Of a stretch of 64,000 nt of DNA, positions 17,572 through 26,542 are shown in pieces. The stretch's first letter is position 1; every line of letters starts with the position of its first letter. The stretch is taken from assembly GCA_910574185.1 (NCBI GenBank), contig CAJSZQ010000024.1, positions 1 through 64,000 of the forward strand. Direction: 5' to 3'. This DNA comes from Lachnospiraceae bacterium. Its GTDB lineage: Bacteria > Bacillota > Clostridia > Lachnospirales > Lachnospiraceae. A program made the translations under genes and the position numbers. The notes under the pieces are model-generated. The model saw nothing but the letters and a program-made list of their open reading frames with translations, was not told the DNA's origin and ran no database searches.

Positions 17572-17625
17572 CTGTGAATATCCTACTGTAGGAAAAACCT
17601 GGCAGCAAGAGAAATGGATAAATAA

Positions 17626-18321
17626 ATGAAGAAAATAAAAAAAGAAAACGGCGTCATTATGGTAGAAGCAACCATATACATGCCGCTGGTGCTCTGTACC
17701 GTAATGGCGTTATTATACCTGGCATTATTCAACATGCAGGAATATATGCTGATGTATCAGGTCCAGAGGGTGGCGGCTGTCGCGGCCCGCGAAGAAGCTT
17801 ATCTGGGATACGAAAAATTCGGTATGGGAAGGGATAACGAGATTGATTTTTTCTGGGGAGAAGGAAATGTTCCGCCAGTAAATACAGTGACGGCATACTA
17901 TACGGCTCATCACGAGAGGATGTCGGACTTGTACCGGGAGATTGGAAGAGGTCTGTTTGGCGGCGCAGGCTCCGATTATGCTTCAAGATTCCAGAATGCG
18001 GCAAGAGATTCAACCCTTATTGTACTCGGAAGTATCAGTAATCCGGAAGTTGAGGTGGATTCGGGATTTCTTGGAACAGAAATCAAGGTGACAATTACCC
18101 ATTCCCTGCCGGTACCTGGGGTTTTAAAATATCTGAATTATCATGGGGGCGCTACAATCCGGGCAGCGGCCTACAGCTATTCCGTCAATCCGGGCGAGTT
18201 TGTGAGAAATGTAGACTTAGCGGCAGATTTAATATCGTATATTATGGATAAATTAGGGCTTTCCAAGGATTACAATAATTTCTTAAGTAAGACAAATGAG
18301 ATTCTTGATTTGATACTTTAA
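17626..18321 (+). CDS. TadE-like pseudopilin
   Basis: A 231-aa protein with a short basic leader (KKIKKENG), a prepilin-like junction and the hydrophobic segment VIMVEATIYMPLVLCTVMAL whose Glu is typical of TadE-like minor pilins. The rest is outside and contains a strand-rich domain. It lies between the pilin and the DUF5702 protein. Likely a minor pilin that helps initiate assembly. Confidence 0.75.
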   Translation: MKKIKKENGVIMVEATIYMPLVLCTVMALLYLALFNMQEYMLMYQVQRVAAVAAREEAYLGYEKFGMGRDNEIDFFWGEGNVPPVNTVTAYYTAHHERMSDLYREIGRGLFGGAGSDYASRFQNAARDSTLIVLGSISNPEVEVDSGFLGTEIKVTITHSLPVPGVLKYLNYHGGATIRAAAYSYSVNPGEFVRNVDLAADLISYIMDKLGLSKDYNNFLSKTNEILDLIL

Positions 18322-18378
18322 ATATGATAAAAATCCGCACAGGCAGCAGGATTTCCAGGAGAGCGGGCAGGAGGAAAG

Positions 18379-21084
18379 ATGTTAGGAATATTTTATAAAA
18401 ACAAAGGAACTATATCTGTATTTTTGACGCTGATACTTCTTCCGGTTCTTCTGGTAGGAGGGATGACAGTGGATGCATCACGCATCTTTATGTCAAAGAT
18501 TGTTATCTCAGACGCGGGAGAAATGGCAATGAATGCGGGGCTTGCCCAGTATGACGAGGAACTGCATGACGAGTATGGTTTGTTGGTTATGGAACAATCG
18601 CCGGAGGCTATGCAGGATGAGTTGGAAGCATTTTTTAGCGGTTCGCTGAATGGAACAGGGATGCCAAATACAGGAGATTATCAGAAGATTCTGGATTTGC
18701 TTACGAAGAGTTTTGACGCGATAAATGTGCAGGGTTCGGAGATATACCAGACAGAAGTAGAGAAACAGCAGATTCTGGAATATATGAAATACAGGGCGCC
18801 GGTCTGTCTGACAGAATTAGTAATCGACAAGATTAAAGAATTAAAAGATACGAAGAAAATGACAGAAGCCATGGAAGCAGAGATGGATTTTAGCGAAGCC
18901 ATGAAAGACTGTCAGGATGAGTTTCAGGGCGCCAAAGAAGCATTGGACGTATTAGACGGAGCAATTAACAGTTTTCCGTCATCTGAGACGATTAAAACGG
19001 AGTTGTCAAATACAGAAAAGGATTATAAAGAGATTGTGGCAAAATGTCTGCTTATGCGGGCTGCAATCCAGAGATATGAGCAGAAATCAACAGATACAGA
19101 TATGAAAGAAATGGCGGAGCAGTTCATTAAAGCGGCAAAAGCCGTAGATTTAACGTCGCCCTATAGTTCTGTATCTTTTAATAAATATATAAACAGTATG
19201 TATTACAAGAATACGGTGGAAGCGCTGGGGGGAATTGATAAGCTCTTACAGGACTATGACGCGGCGCAGGCAGAGCAGGAGAATGAAAATCCGTCCGGCG
19301 AAGGAAACTCGGAAGGGGAAACAGAAGCGCAAGGAAACGAATCCGGGAATGAGGAACGGGGAAATCTGGAGGATATTGTAAAGAGCTATAAGGAGCAGGA
19401 AACCAGAATCGAAGGTTATAGCAATACGCTGCTTTCTGCTGCCAAGAACTGTGTGGACAGTCATTCCGGCGCGTTGAACGGTTACTGGAATACAGCCAAT
19501 ACAGCGGCGCAGGCGGCAAGGGCCGCAAACGATAAACTGAAGAAGGTAAAGGAAAAGCTAAAGAAAGCACAGGAAAAGTTTGCTGAGTGGGAGAGCAAGA
19601 ACGAGGCGTTAAAGTCGGTTGGCAAATCAGGCGAGATGGATGAAGAAGTGGAGAAATACAGGAAATTCTTCTTTGACAGCGCCGGGGAAGGGAAATCGAA
19701 TCTCGAAGAATTAGAGAAGCTGATTACTGACGTGCAGGAGAATAAGAACTCTTTTGACAAGTGGAAAGACATCCTGGAAAAGGAGAAATTCTTTGGACAG
19801 TCTATTACGAAAGTTCAGCCGGTGAATCAGGTCAACAAGTATAGAAGCGAAGCGGAAAATTATGTATCGGGGGTAGAAGCCCAATATTCTTCACTGGAGA
19901 CGGCGAGAGGAAAGTATATTTCAAATTATGAACATACAGACGCCTCAAATCCATATAATGTGAAATCCATTCATAATCAGCCGTTCTATATCAAGCTGCA
20001 GGAATATTGTCAGGAACCGGATGACTCCAAGTCGCAGCAGGAACAAAATGAGGCGAACGACAAGCTGAATCAGAGCAAGGAAGCGGGAGAAGAGGCGAAA
20101 AAAGCAGATAGTTATCCGACATTTGACTGGTCTTTGGCAGGTATGGCGCTTCCCTCTTCTAAGCTAAGTAATCATGCGTCAGAGGCAAAAGATAAACTTA
20201 CGAATTTGAATACTTCCGGTAATGTGAAGAGTAATCAGAAGGATGTGCTATCGAAGTTTAAGGAGGCTATTAAAGAAGCAAACTCCTTTTTAGACGCAAT
20301 AGACCGGGTTGTGGAAAAAGGGGCGGAGAATCTGTATATTGCAGAGTATGCGATGCAGATGTTTTCCTATTATACCGTAAATAAAGACGACGGAACCGCC
20401 AGACCGGACGGAGAGATTATTGGCATCAGCGGTTACAGTTTAAAGGAGCACAAAGCTTATCAGGCGGAATGTGAGTATATTCTGTGGGGAAAAGAGAAAT
20501 CTCAGGAAAATATAAGAAATACAGTAATGATGATTTTTGGCATACGTCTGTTGTTTAACTCATTTTTTTCTTTTACAGATAAGACAATAAATGGAACGGC
20601 GGAGTCTATGGCAATAGCTATTACAGGCGCGGCGCCCTATCTGGAGCCGATTGTAAAAGTTGTAATCAAGCTTGGATTCGCAGGAGTAGAGACGGCGAGT
20701 GATATTTCAAAGCTGAAACAAGGATACGGAGTTATTATTTTTAAGGATTCTGCTACATGGAGTTCATTTCCACACTTTGGCGATAATACGTTAAAAGATA
20801 AAAGAAAAATAAGGTTTGATTATTCAGAGTATCTGAGAGTTTTTCTCAATCTGTCTCTGCTGGCAGGTAACGAAACAGGTATTCTTGCAAGAATTGCGGA
20901 CTGTATCCAGGTAAACCAGCCGGACATGGATTTGCTTAAGGGCTATACCATGATTTCTGTAGAGGCAAAGGTCAGTTCAAGGACCACGTTTATGCGGAAG
21001 ATATCTGATTGGGGTGGAAACGGAGCCTGGGGATTCCCGGATGATACATACACGATAACTTATCAGAGTATTCTAGGTTATTAG
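18379..21084 (+). CDS. DUF5702 (TadG-like) surface protein
   Basis: A 901-aa protein with an N-terminal TadG-like segment (GTISVFLTLILLPVLLVGGM, residues 10-29) followed by VDASRIFMSK. The long middle (about 90-640) is helical and coiled-coil-like with acidic and lysine-rich stretches. The C-terminal quarter ends ISDWGGNGAWGFPDDTYTIT. DUF5702 proteins accompany Gram-positive Tad loci and take the place of TadG. At this length it could span much of the wall as stalk, tip or scaffold; the exact role is unknown. Confidence 0.75.
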   Translation: MLGIFYKNKGTISVFLTLILLPVLLVGGMTVDASRIFMSKIVISDAGEMAMNAGLAQYDEELHDEYGLLVMEQSPEAMQDELEAFFSGSLNGTGMPNTGDYQKILDLLTKSFDAINVQGSEIYQTEVEKQQILEYMKYRAPVCLTELVIDKIKELKDTKKMTEAMEAEMDFSEAMKDCQDEFQGAKEALDVLDGAINSFPSSETIKTELSNTEKDYKEIVAKCLLMRAAIQRYEQKSTDTDMKEMAEQFIKAAKAVDLTSPYSSVSFNKYINSMYYKNTVEALGGIDKLLQDYDAAQAEQENENPSGEGNSEGETEAQGNESGNEERGNLEDIVKSYKEQETRIEGYSNTLLSAAKNCVDSHSGALNGYWNTANTAAQAARAANDKLKKVKEKLKKAQEKFAEWESKNEALKSVGKSGEMDEEVEKYRKFFFDSAGEGKSNLEELEKLITDVQENKNSFDKWKDILEKEKFFGQSITKVQPVNQVNKYRSEAENYVSGVEAQYSSLETARGKYISNYEHTDASNPYNVKSIHNQPFYIKLQEYCQEPDDSKSQQEQNEANDKLNQSKEAGEEAKKADSYPTFDWSLAGMALPSSKLSNHASEAKDKLTNLNTSGNVKSNQKDVLSKFKEAIKEANSFLDAIDRVVEKGAENLYIAEYAMQMFSYYTVNKDDGTARPDGEIIGISGYSLKEHKAYQAECEYILWGKEKSQENIRNTVMMIFGIRLLFNSFFSFTDKTINGTAESMAIAITGAAPYLEPIVKVVIKLGFAGVETASDISKLKQGYGVIIFKDSATWSSFPHFGDNTLKDKRKIRFDYSEYLRVFLNLSLLAGNETGILARIADCIQVNQPDMDLLKGYTMISVEAKVSSRTTFMRKISDWGGNGAWGFPDDTYTITYQSILGY

Positions 21085-21207
21085 TATAGCATTGTCTTAT
21101 GATTCAACGTAATAAGGCGACGCTATACCGGATATTTATAATTGAAAAAACGTAGCTGATTGCAGCATGAGAATGATTTTGACAGAAGGAATGATGAGGA
21201 ACGAAAG

Positions 21208-21846
21208 ATGAAGAAGAAATGCAGGCAGGACGATGGTGAGAGAGGTTCACTTACGGTAGAGGCGCTTTTGTTTTTGCTTCCCTTTATGATGGCATTCTGT
21301 ACGCTGATTAACGCGGCCAGATTTGTTCAGGCAGAGATGTTGATTCATCATGCAATCACACAGACGGCGAAGCAGATATCGGCATACGGTTACGTGTTGA
21401 CTAAGGCAGAAATCAGCAGCAGAATGCAGGAGACAAACCGGAAAAGTGCAGAATTTCAGGTAACAGTTGATAAGGCGGTGTCATCTATTGATGGGTTTAC
21501 GGAAGCGGTCGGCGATATGGATGCTCTGGCGGACGGCGTTTTCAGCAGAGTAAAGAACCTGGGAGAGCAGGAGGTTATGGCGCAGGTAGTAGGGATGCTG
21601 TCAAAAAATAATATTAAGAGTTCCATCTCTCTTGTGTCAGATGATCCGGATGAATATCTGGAACATATCGGAATCATAGGCGGACTGTCCGGGCTGAATT
21701 TCTCAGATTCAGAGATGATTTCCAATACAGGAGGGAAGGCGGATATCAAGATTGTCGTTACCTATACGATGAAAAATATTCTTTTCCCGGACTTTAAATT
21801 TGGACAGTATGAGTTCTGTCAGTGCGCCTATACATTAATGTGGTAA
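21208..21846 (+). CDS. Second TadE-like minor pilin
   Basis: A 212-aa protein: basic leader, then RGSLTVEALLFLLPFMMAFC with the conserved Glu of TadE-type pilins, then an outer domain of about 170 residues. The ATG at 21208 is chosen because the frame open to 21160 begins with TTG and lacks a ribosome site. It follows the DUF5702 gene after 123 bp and precedes the prepilin peptidase. Confidence 0.75.
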   Translation: MKKKCRQDDGERGSLTVEALLFLLPFMMAFCTLINAARFVQAEMLIHHAITQTAKQISAYGYVLTKAEISSRMQETNRKSAEFQVTVDKAVSSIDGFTEAVGDMDALADGVFSRVKNLGEQEVMAQVVGMLSKNNIKSSISLVSDDPDEYLEHIGIIGGLSGLNFSDSEMISNTGGKADIKIVVTYTMKNILFPDFKFGQYEFCQCAYTLMW

Positions 21847-21924
21847 GGTTACGATTTATAGAATCAGGTTTTCGGGGCAAGTCTGATTCTATAAACGGCA
21901 ATAAGGAGAAAGAAGCAGAAGAAT

Positions 21925-22503
21925 ATGACGGAGAATATACAATGGTTACGGGAACAGTGGAAGAACAGAAGTTTCAGGAGTCTTATCCTGACAGCGTTGA
22001 TACTAAGCGTCTGTCTGACAGCGGAATTTATCGCTTTTTCCTACGGAATTTTGAAAATTACCCGCTATTTGATATTATTTGCGGCGTTAGTTGTGACCTC
22101 GTGGATTGATTGGAATCAAAAGCGGATTCCCAATAAAATATTGCTGTTTCTGCTGGCGGTAAGGGGGTGTCTCCTGGTCTTAGAAGGACTGTGCTTTTCC
22201 CGGTATGGTCTGGCGGTACTACTGTCGGCATTGTCAGGGATGGTGATTGGCGGCGGGATGTTTCTTCTTGCGCACTTTATTTCCAAAGGCGGCGTAGGGA
22301 TGGGAGACGTCAAGCTCTTCGCGGTGATTGGAAGCTATATGGGGAGCGGAAGTATTATGGCGGCTTTGTTCCTGTCGGTTATGAGCAGCGCGGGATACAG
22401 TGTACTTATGCTGATTTTGAAAAAAATAAAACTGAAGGAGGAAATACCGTTTGCCCCATTCGCATTAGTGGGAACCATATTGACGATGGCGCTTGGTATG
22501 TAG
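21925..22503 (+). CDS. Type IV prepilin peptidase (TadV/CpaA, A24 family)
   Basis: A 192-aa membrane protein with about six helices and both aspartates of the A24 protease family: D62 in WIDWNQKRIPN and D128 in GVGMGDVK (the GxGD motif). It lacks the N-terminal methylase domain, as TadV enzymes do. It would cut the pilin and the TadE-like leaders on the cytoplasmic face. It is followed 9 bp later by the WG-repeat gene. Confidence 0.9.
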   Translation: MTENIQWLREQWKNRSFRSLILTALILSVCLTAEFIAFSYGILKITRYLILFAALVVTSWIDWNQKRIPNKILLFLLAVRGCLLVLEGLCFSRYGLAVLLSALSGMVIGGGMFLLAHFISKGGVGMGDVKLFAVIGSYMGSGSIMAALFLSVMSSAGYSVLMLILKKIKLKEEIPFAPFALVGTILTMALGM

Positions 22504-22512
22504 AATATACGG

Positions 22513-23829
22513 ATGAAAAGAAATATCATATTTTTATTTACAGTTCTGCTGGGATTGTCGTGGTATTCGGCTATATCGGAGGCAGTGAATAACCCTAAGA
22601 AGGTAAAGGAGCATCTGGAAAAGGCGGCTAAGTTGGAGAAGAAGGAAATCTATGTGGATGCGATTGAGGAATACGAGCAGGCGCTGGAATATGTGCAGGA
22701 GGACGCAGCCATTCAACTCCGGATAGCCAAAGCTTATTTAAATAGCGGGAATACGAAGAAATTCACCTCGATTTGCGAAGAGACGGCAGAGACGTATCAG
22801 GAGCATACAGATGCTATGGATTTGCTGATGGAGTATTATGTGGAAAATGATTCTGAGAGCAGAGCGGCAAAATACCTTGAGAACTTTACGGAAGACTATC
22901 CAGATAATAAAAATGCCGCAAAATGGTTTACGAAACTGAAGGGAACCTATACGGAATTATACTGCCGTTATGATGAGATGAGCGGTATTGTGAATGATTC
23001 CATGGTGGTTTTAGAAGATGAACTTTATGGAATCGCAGATGCGTCAGGGCAGGAAATTATAGCGAGTGAATATAAAGATTTGCACCCGTTTTCAGAAGAT
23101 GGATTTGCATTGGCGCAGAAGCCGGACGGAACCTATATTTATCTTGATAAGGACGGGCAGATTCGCAAAGCGCCGGATGCCGGTTATGAAAATTTAGGCA
23201 TGTTCAGTTCAAAGAGTACTGTGGCATGCAAAGACGGAAAATACGGGTATCTTGACGAGGATATGAAACCAGCCGGCAAATTCAGCTGGGATGAACTGAC
23301 TGGATTTCAAAATAATGCCGGGGCGGGAAAACGAGACGGTAAATGGGTATTGGTGAATCGAAAGGGTCAAATAAAGGACAAGAAAGAAGCGAAAGAGTAC
23401 GACGATGTCGTTATGGACGAAAACGGCTTCTGTTCCGGTCAGAAACGTATTTTTGTAAAAGAGGGCGATATCTATTATTTGGTTAACGCGAAAGGAAAGC
23501 AAATCGGGGAATTAACATTTGACGGCGCAAAGGCATTTACCGGGGACGGTTATGCAGCCGTTTGTAAAGACGGCAAATGGGGATATGTGGATGTAGACGG
23601 AGAATTGGTGATTGATTATGCCTATGAGGACGCCCAGTCCTTCCAGAACGGTTATGCAGCCGTTTGTATCGACGACTTATGGGGATATATTGATGAAAAA
23701 GGGGAACTGGTAATTGACGCTCAGTTTGTTACGGCAACAAAATTCTCTTCATCCGGCACAGCGGCGGTGCAGGAGGAAGTGAACGGAGAGGAAAATTGGA
23801 AACTGATACAGTTGAATATTTTCTCATAG
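22513..23829 (+). CDS. TPR and WG-repeat exported protein
   Basis: A 438-aa protein with an N-terminal membrane or signal segment (NIIFLFTVLLGLSWYSA). Residues 35-150 are TPR-like helices (EHLEKAAKLEKKEIYVDAIE). Residues 155-430 carry WG-type repeats, for example CKDGKYGYLDED, KDGKWGYVDVDGELVI and IDDLWGYIDEKGELVI. WG repeats form beta-propeller-like or stacked modules of unclear function. It lies between the prepilin peptidase and the FHA protein and faces outside like the kinase propeller, so it may be a sensor partner or pilus-base factor. Confidence 0.75.
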   Translation: MKRNIIFLFTVLLGLSWYSAISEAVNNPKKVKEHLEKAAKLEKKEIYVDAIEEYEQALEYVQEDAAIQLRIAKAYLNSGNTKKFTSICEETAETYQEHTDAMDLLMEYYVENDSESRAAKYLENFTEDYPDNKNAAKWFTKLKGTYTELYCRYDEMSGIVNDSMVVLEDELYGIADASGQEIIASEYKDLHPFSEDGFALAQKPDGTYIYLDKDGQIRKAPDAGYENLGMFSSKSTVACKDGKYGYLDEDMKPAGKFSWDELTGFQNNAGAGKRDGKWVLVNRKGQIKDKKEAKEYDDVVMDENGFCSGQKRIFVKEGDIYYLVNAKGKQIGELTFDGAKAFTGDGYAAVCKDGKWGYVDVDGELVIDYAYEDAQSFQNGYAAVCIDDLWGYIDEKGELVIDAQFVTATKFSSSGTAAVQEEVNGEENWKLIQLNIFS

Positions 23830-23856
23830 ATTGTGCGAGCGGGAGGATGGAGCAGA

Positions 23857-25467
23857 ATGAATGGATTTACTTATGAAGAACAGAATAATAAAAACTATCT
23901 GGTATATCAGATGCAGGCGGAAGAGGGGCTTGACAGACTGACGCTGGAGATGATGGCGAATAACCGGATTGAGGGACTTATTCCGTTAAATTACACTCAG
24001 GTTAACGACAGCATTTATATCAAGTATGATATTACGGGATTAGACTCCCTGCGGAAATACTTGCAGGGAGTCGTGAATCGGGGGAAACTTCTTGGCGTGC
24101 TGGAATCAATTGCCGATGCAGCTATGGCGGCGGAGGAATATATGCTGAAACTTTCGTCCTATGTATTAGATGAAGAATATATTTATGTAGATTCGGCTGC
24201 AAAGAAAGTTTTTATGATTGTACTTCCGGTTATCCGGGAAGAGACATCGGTTGAGGTGTTTTTGAAAGAACTGCTGACAGATATACAGTATGACCAGAAG
24301 GAAGACTGCAGCTATGTAATCTCGCTGATTAATCTGTTGGGAAGTTCCCATACATTTACTGTCGATTCATTTAAAGAGCAGGTTCTTCGGCTGAAAACGA
24401 GCGGAATATTCGTAAATAATTCCAAGGGATTGACGGCGGGAACAGGGGGTCGGCAGCTTGTCGGAACTTTGCAGAACGAAGGGGGCAGACAGCTTACTGG
24501 AGTTTTGCAGCATGGAGTGGACGGAGGACTTGCCGGAGTTTTGCAGGATAAGGGAGGCGAACCGCCTGCTGGAGTTTTGCAGAACAGAGTGGACGGACCG
24601 CCTGTCGGAGCTTTGCAGGACAAGGGGGAGAGACGGGCTTTTAAATTTTTACCTGACGGTGGAAACGGGCGCATTCCGGTTTCTGTCAGGGAAAAAGAAG
24701 AAGCGGCGCATGAGTTAGAGCGCAAGCAGGCTCTTGACGTATTATTTTCCAATGAGGGGGAAGAGGAGCCGAAAAGAGAGAAGAAAGGCTTGTTTTTTCG
24801 GAAAGAAAAATCCGAGAAACCCGAAAAATCTGAAAAACAAAAAAAGGGCTTCTGGGGAAGGCTGTCGGGGAGTAAGAAAGACAGCGCCGATACAGTTTCC
24901 GATATAGATTCTGTGATGGGAGGAATCGCCATTCCGGGAATGGATACGAAGAATCAGGCGCAGAGGGATATGAGTTTTCACAGTAAAACGAACGGCCTGT
25001 CAAATGGAGAGTTCAGAGACCAGGATATTGCAATTCCAACGCAGAATGTTGAGATTAATAAAAAGGCCGTAGAATTTTGTGACTTTGGGGAAACAGTATT
25101 TATCGGGGAAGGAGCGGACGATGAAGAGACATTTATCATCGGGCAGGAGCAGAGTATTCCGCAGCCGGAATTTATCCTGCACAGACCCAGTACCAATGAG
25201 AGTTTCCGGATAAGTGAAGAGGTTACAAGGATTGGGAGAAGCGCTTCGATTGCGGACATTTGCATATCGGGAAACCGGGGCATAGGAAGAGTCCATGCGC
25301 TTCTGTATATTCAGAACGGACAGGTATTTATTGCGGATAATCATTCAAAAAATAAAACCTATGTGGATGGAAAACAATTAGATTCGGAAGAAGTACCCCG
25401 CAGGCTGGAACATGGCTCAAAAATCAGGCTGGGAGACGAGGAATTGGAATTCCATATACAGGAATGA
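23857..25467 (+). CDS. DUF6382-like and FHA-domain protein
   Basis: A 536-aa cytoplasmic protein. The first 190 residues resemble the DUF6382 region found before FHA domains in Clostridia. Five 12-residue repeats (TGVLQHGVDGGL type) follow at 24460-24639, then a Lys/Glu-rich linker, and a C-terminal FHA domain with RIGRSASIADICI, GRVHALLY and NKTYVDG. The canonical Ser-Arg-x-His of FHA reads Ile-Gly-Arg-Val-His. FHA domains bind phosphothreonine; the kinase at 10351 and the phosphatase at 25478 are the obvious partners. The ATG at 23857 is chosen over the in-frame GTG at 23833 because of the GGGAGG spacing. Confidence 0.8.
   Translation: MNGFTYEEQNNKNYLVYQMQAEEGLDRLTLEMMANNRIEGLIPLNYTQVNDSIYIKYDITGLDSLRKYLQGVVNRGKLLGVLESIADAAMAAEEYMLKLSSYVLDEEYIYVDSAAKKVFMIVLPVIREETSVEVFLKELLTDIQYDQKEDCSYVISLINLLGSSHTFTVDSFKEQVLRLKTSGIFVNNSKGLTAGTGGRQLVGTLQNEGGRQLTGVLQHGVDGGLAGVLQDKGGEPPAGVLQNRVDGPPVGALQDKGERRAFKFLPDGGNGRIPVSVREKEEAAHELERKQALDVLFSNEGEEEPKREKKGLFFRKEKSEKPEKSEKQKKGFWGRLSGSKKDSADTVSDIDSVMGGIAIPGMDTKNQAQRDMSFHSKTNGLSNGEFRDQDIAIPTQNVEINKKAVEFCDFGETVFIGEGADDEETFIIGQEQSIPQPEFILHRPSTNESFRISEEVTRIGRSASIADICISGNRGIGRVHALLYIQNGQVFIADNHSKNKTYVDGKQLDSEEVPRRLEHGSKIRLGDEELEFHIQE
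24460..24639 (+). repeat. Five 36-bp tandem repeats inside the FHA gene
   Basis: Each unit encodes 12 residues of the form (V/T/A)G(V/A/T)LQ followed by seven variable residues. The array is in frame and could change copy number without breaking the gene. Confidence 0.8.
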
Positions 25468-25477
25468 AAGGGAATTT

Positions 25478-26338
25478 ATGAGGTATTTAACGGCATGTTA
25501 TACAGACAAGGGAAAGCGGAAGGATGTGAATCAGGATTCTCTGTTAGTCAGCCGGGGCAGGCTTGACGGGGAGGAAGCTGTCTTCGCGGTTATCTGCGAC
25601 GGTATGGGAGGGTTGTCGAGCGGAGAGCTGGCAAGCGCGGAAGCAGTTCACTCATTGGCAGGATGGTTCCGGGAGGAAATGGAAGAGCTGGCAAAGCAGG
25701 AGGATTTTGAAGACGAGCTCTATGAATCCTGGGAGCGATTGCTTAAGCAGGTGCATGAGAAAATAAGAAGTTATGGACAGCTTCATGACAGGAAGATGGG
25801 GACGACAGTTACGGCAATGCTTTTCTGGAAAGAGAATTACTACATTGTACATATCGGGGACAGCCGTATCTATGAAATCAAAGAGCGGGCAGTGCAGATT
25901 ACAAAGGATCAGACGCTGGCGGAATTGATGAAGGCAGAGGAGAAGACGAGAAAGGAAGCTTCTAAGTCGGAGCATGTTCTGCTCCAGGCGCTTGGGGCAT
26001 CTAAGGTTGTAAAGCCGGCCTATTACAGCGGGAGCACCAAGAACGGCGCGGCGTATCTGCTGTGTACCGATGGATTTCGGCATAAGATTCGTAATGAAGA
26101 ATTGTTGGAGATATTCGCTCCAGGTGAAATGACAGATGAGGCAGTTATGAGAGCGCGGGGGGAGGAGGCCGCGCGAAGGGTTCTGGACAGAGGGGAACGG
26201 GATAATATCTCGGTGATATTGGTTCGTACTGTGCAGGAGCAAGACTGCGGAGAAGTGCCGGAGGCATGTGAAGGTAGAAAAGGGTATGCGGTGGAGGGGG
26301 AGACTGTGCTGGCGCATACGGAGAGAATTATGCAGTGA
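25478..26338 (+). CDS. PP2C-family Ser/Thr phosphatase
   Basis: A 286-aa protein with the PP2C motifs in order: D20 in VNQDSLL, D41-G42 in ICDGMGG, GTTVTAM, HIGDSRIY, CTDGF and ERDNISVILV. A short acidic tail follows. The ATG at 25478 follows AAAGGG and sits 10 bp after the FHA gene stop; the longer frame overlapping that gene is rejected. It would reverse phosphorylation by the receptor kinase, the usual PknB/PrpC pairing. Confidence 0.9.
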   Translation: MRYLTACYTDKGKRKDVNQDSLLVSRGRLDGEEAVFAVICDGMGGLSSGELASAEAVHSLAGWFREEMEELAKQEDFEDELYESWERLLKQVHEKIRSYGQLHDRKMGTTVTAMLFWKENYYIVHIGDSRIYEIKERAVQITKDQTLAELMKAEEKTRKEASKSEHVLLQALGASKVVKPAYYSGSTKNGAAYLLCTDGFRHKIRNEELLEIFAPGEMTDEAVMRARGEEAARRVLDRGERDNISVILVRTVQEQDCGEVPEACEGRKGYAVEGETVLAHTERIMQ

Positions 26339-26358
26339 TGGTATGTTTATGCAGACCG

Positions 26359-26465
26359 TTTCACAAGGTACACCCTCCGGGTATCCCAATATGGCCATTC
26401 GGCCGTATCACAGGGTACACCCTCCGGGTACGTCATTATGGTCATTCGGCCGTATCATAAGGTGT
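26359..26465. repeat. Tandem 47-bp intergenic repeats
   Basis: Two 47-bp units (26359-26405 and 26406-26452) share TACACCCTCCGGGTA, an ATTATGG-like core and CATTCGGCCG; a partial third unit (TATCATAAGG) follows. Related copies lie at 8152-8178 and 41890-41963. Confidence 0.75.
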
Positions 26466-26542
26466 TTAGGGGAAGATATCAGATAGTTAATTATAGGTCA
26501 GGGGAAAATAGCGCGAAAAAAGAATGAAAGGAGCAATTGGAG

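Noticed and set aside
24312-24932. 206-codon minus-strand frame opposite the FHA gene
   Set aside because: It mirrors the repeat-rich FHA coding sequence, is Ser/Pro-rich and lacks a ribosome site.
26359-26465. Possible CRISPR array
   Set aside because: Only two adjacent 47-bp units without unique spacers; related copies are scattered elsewhere.
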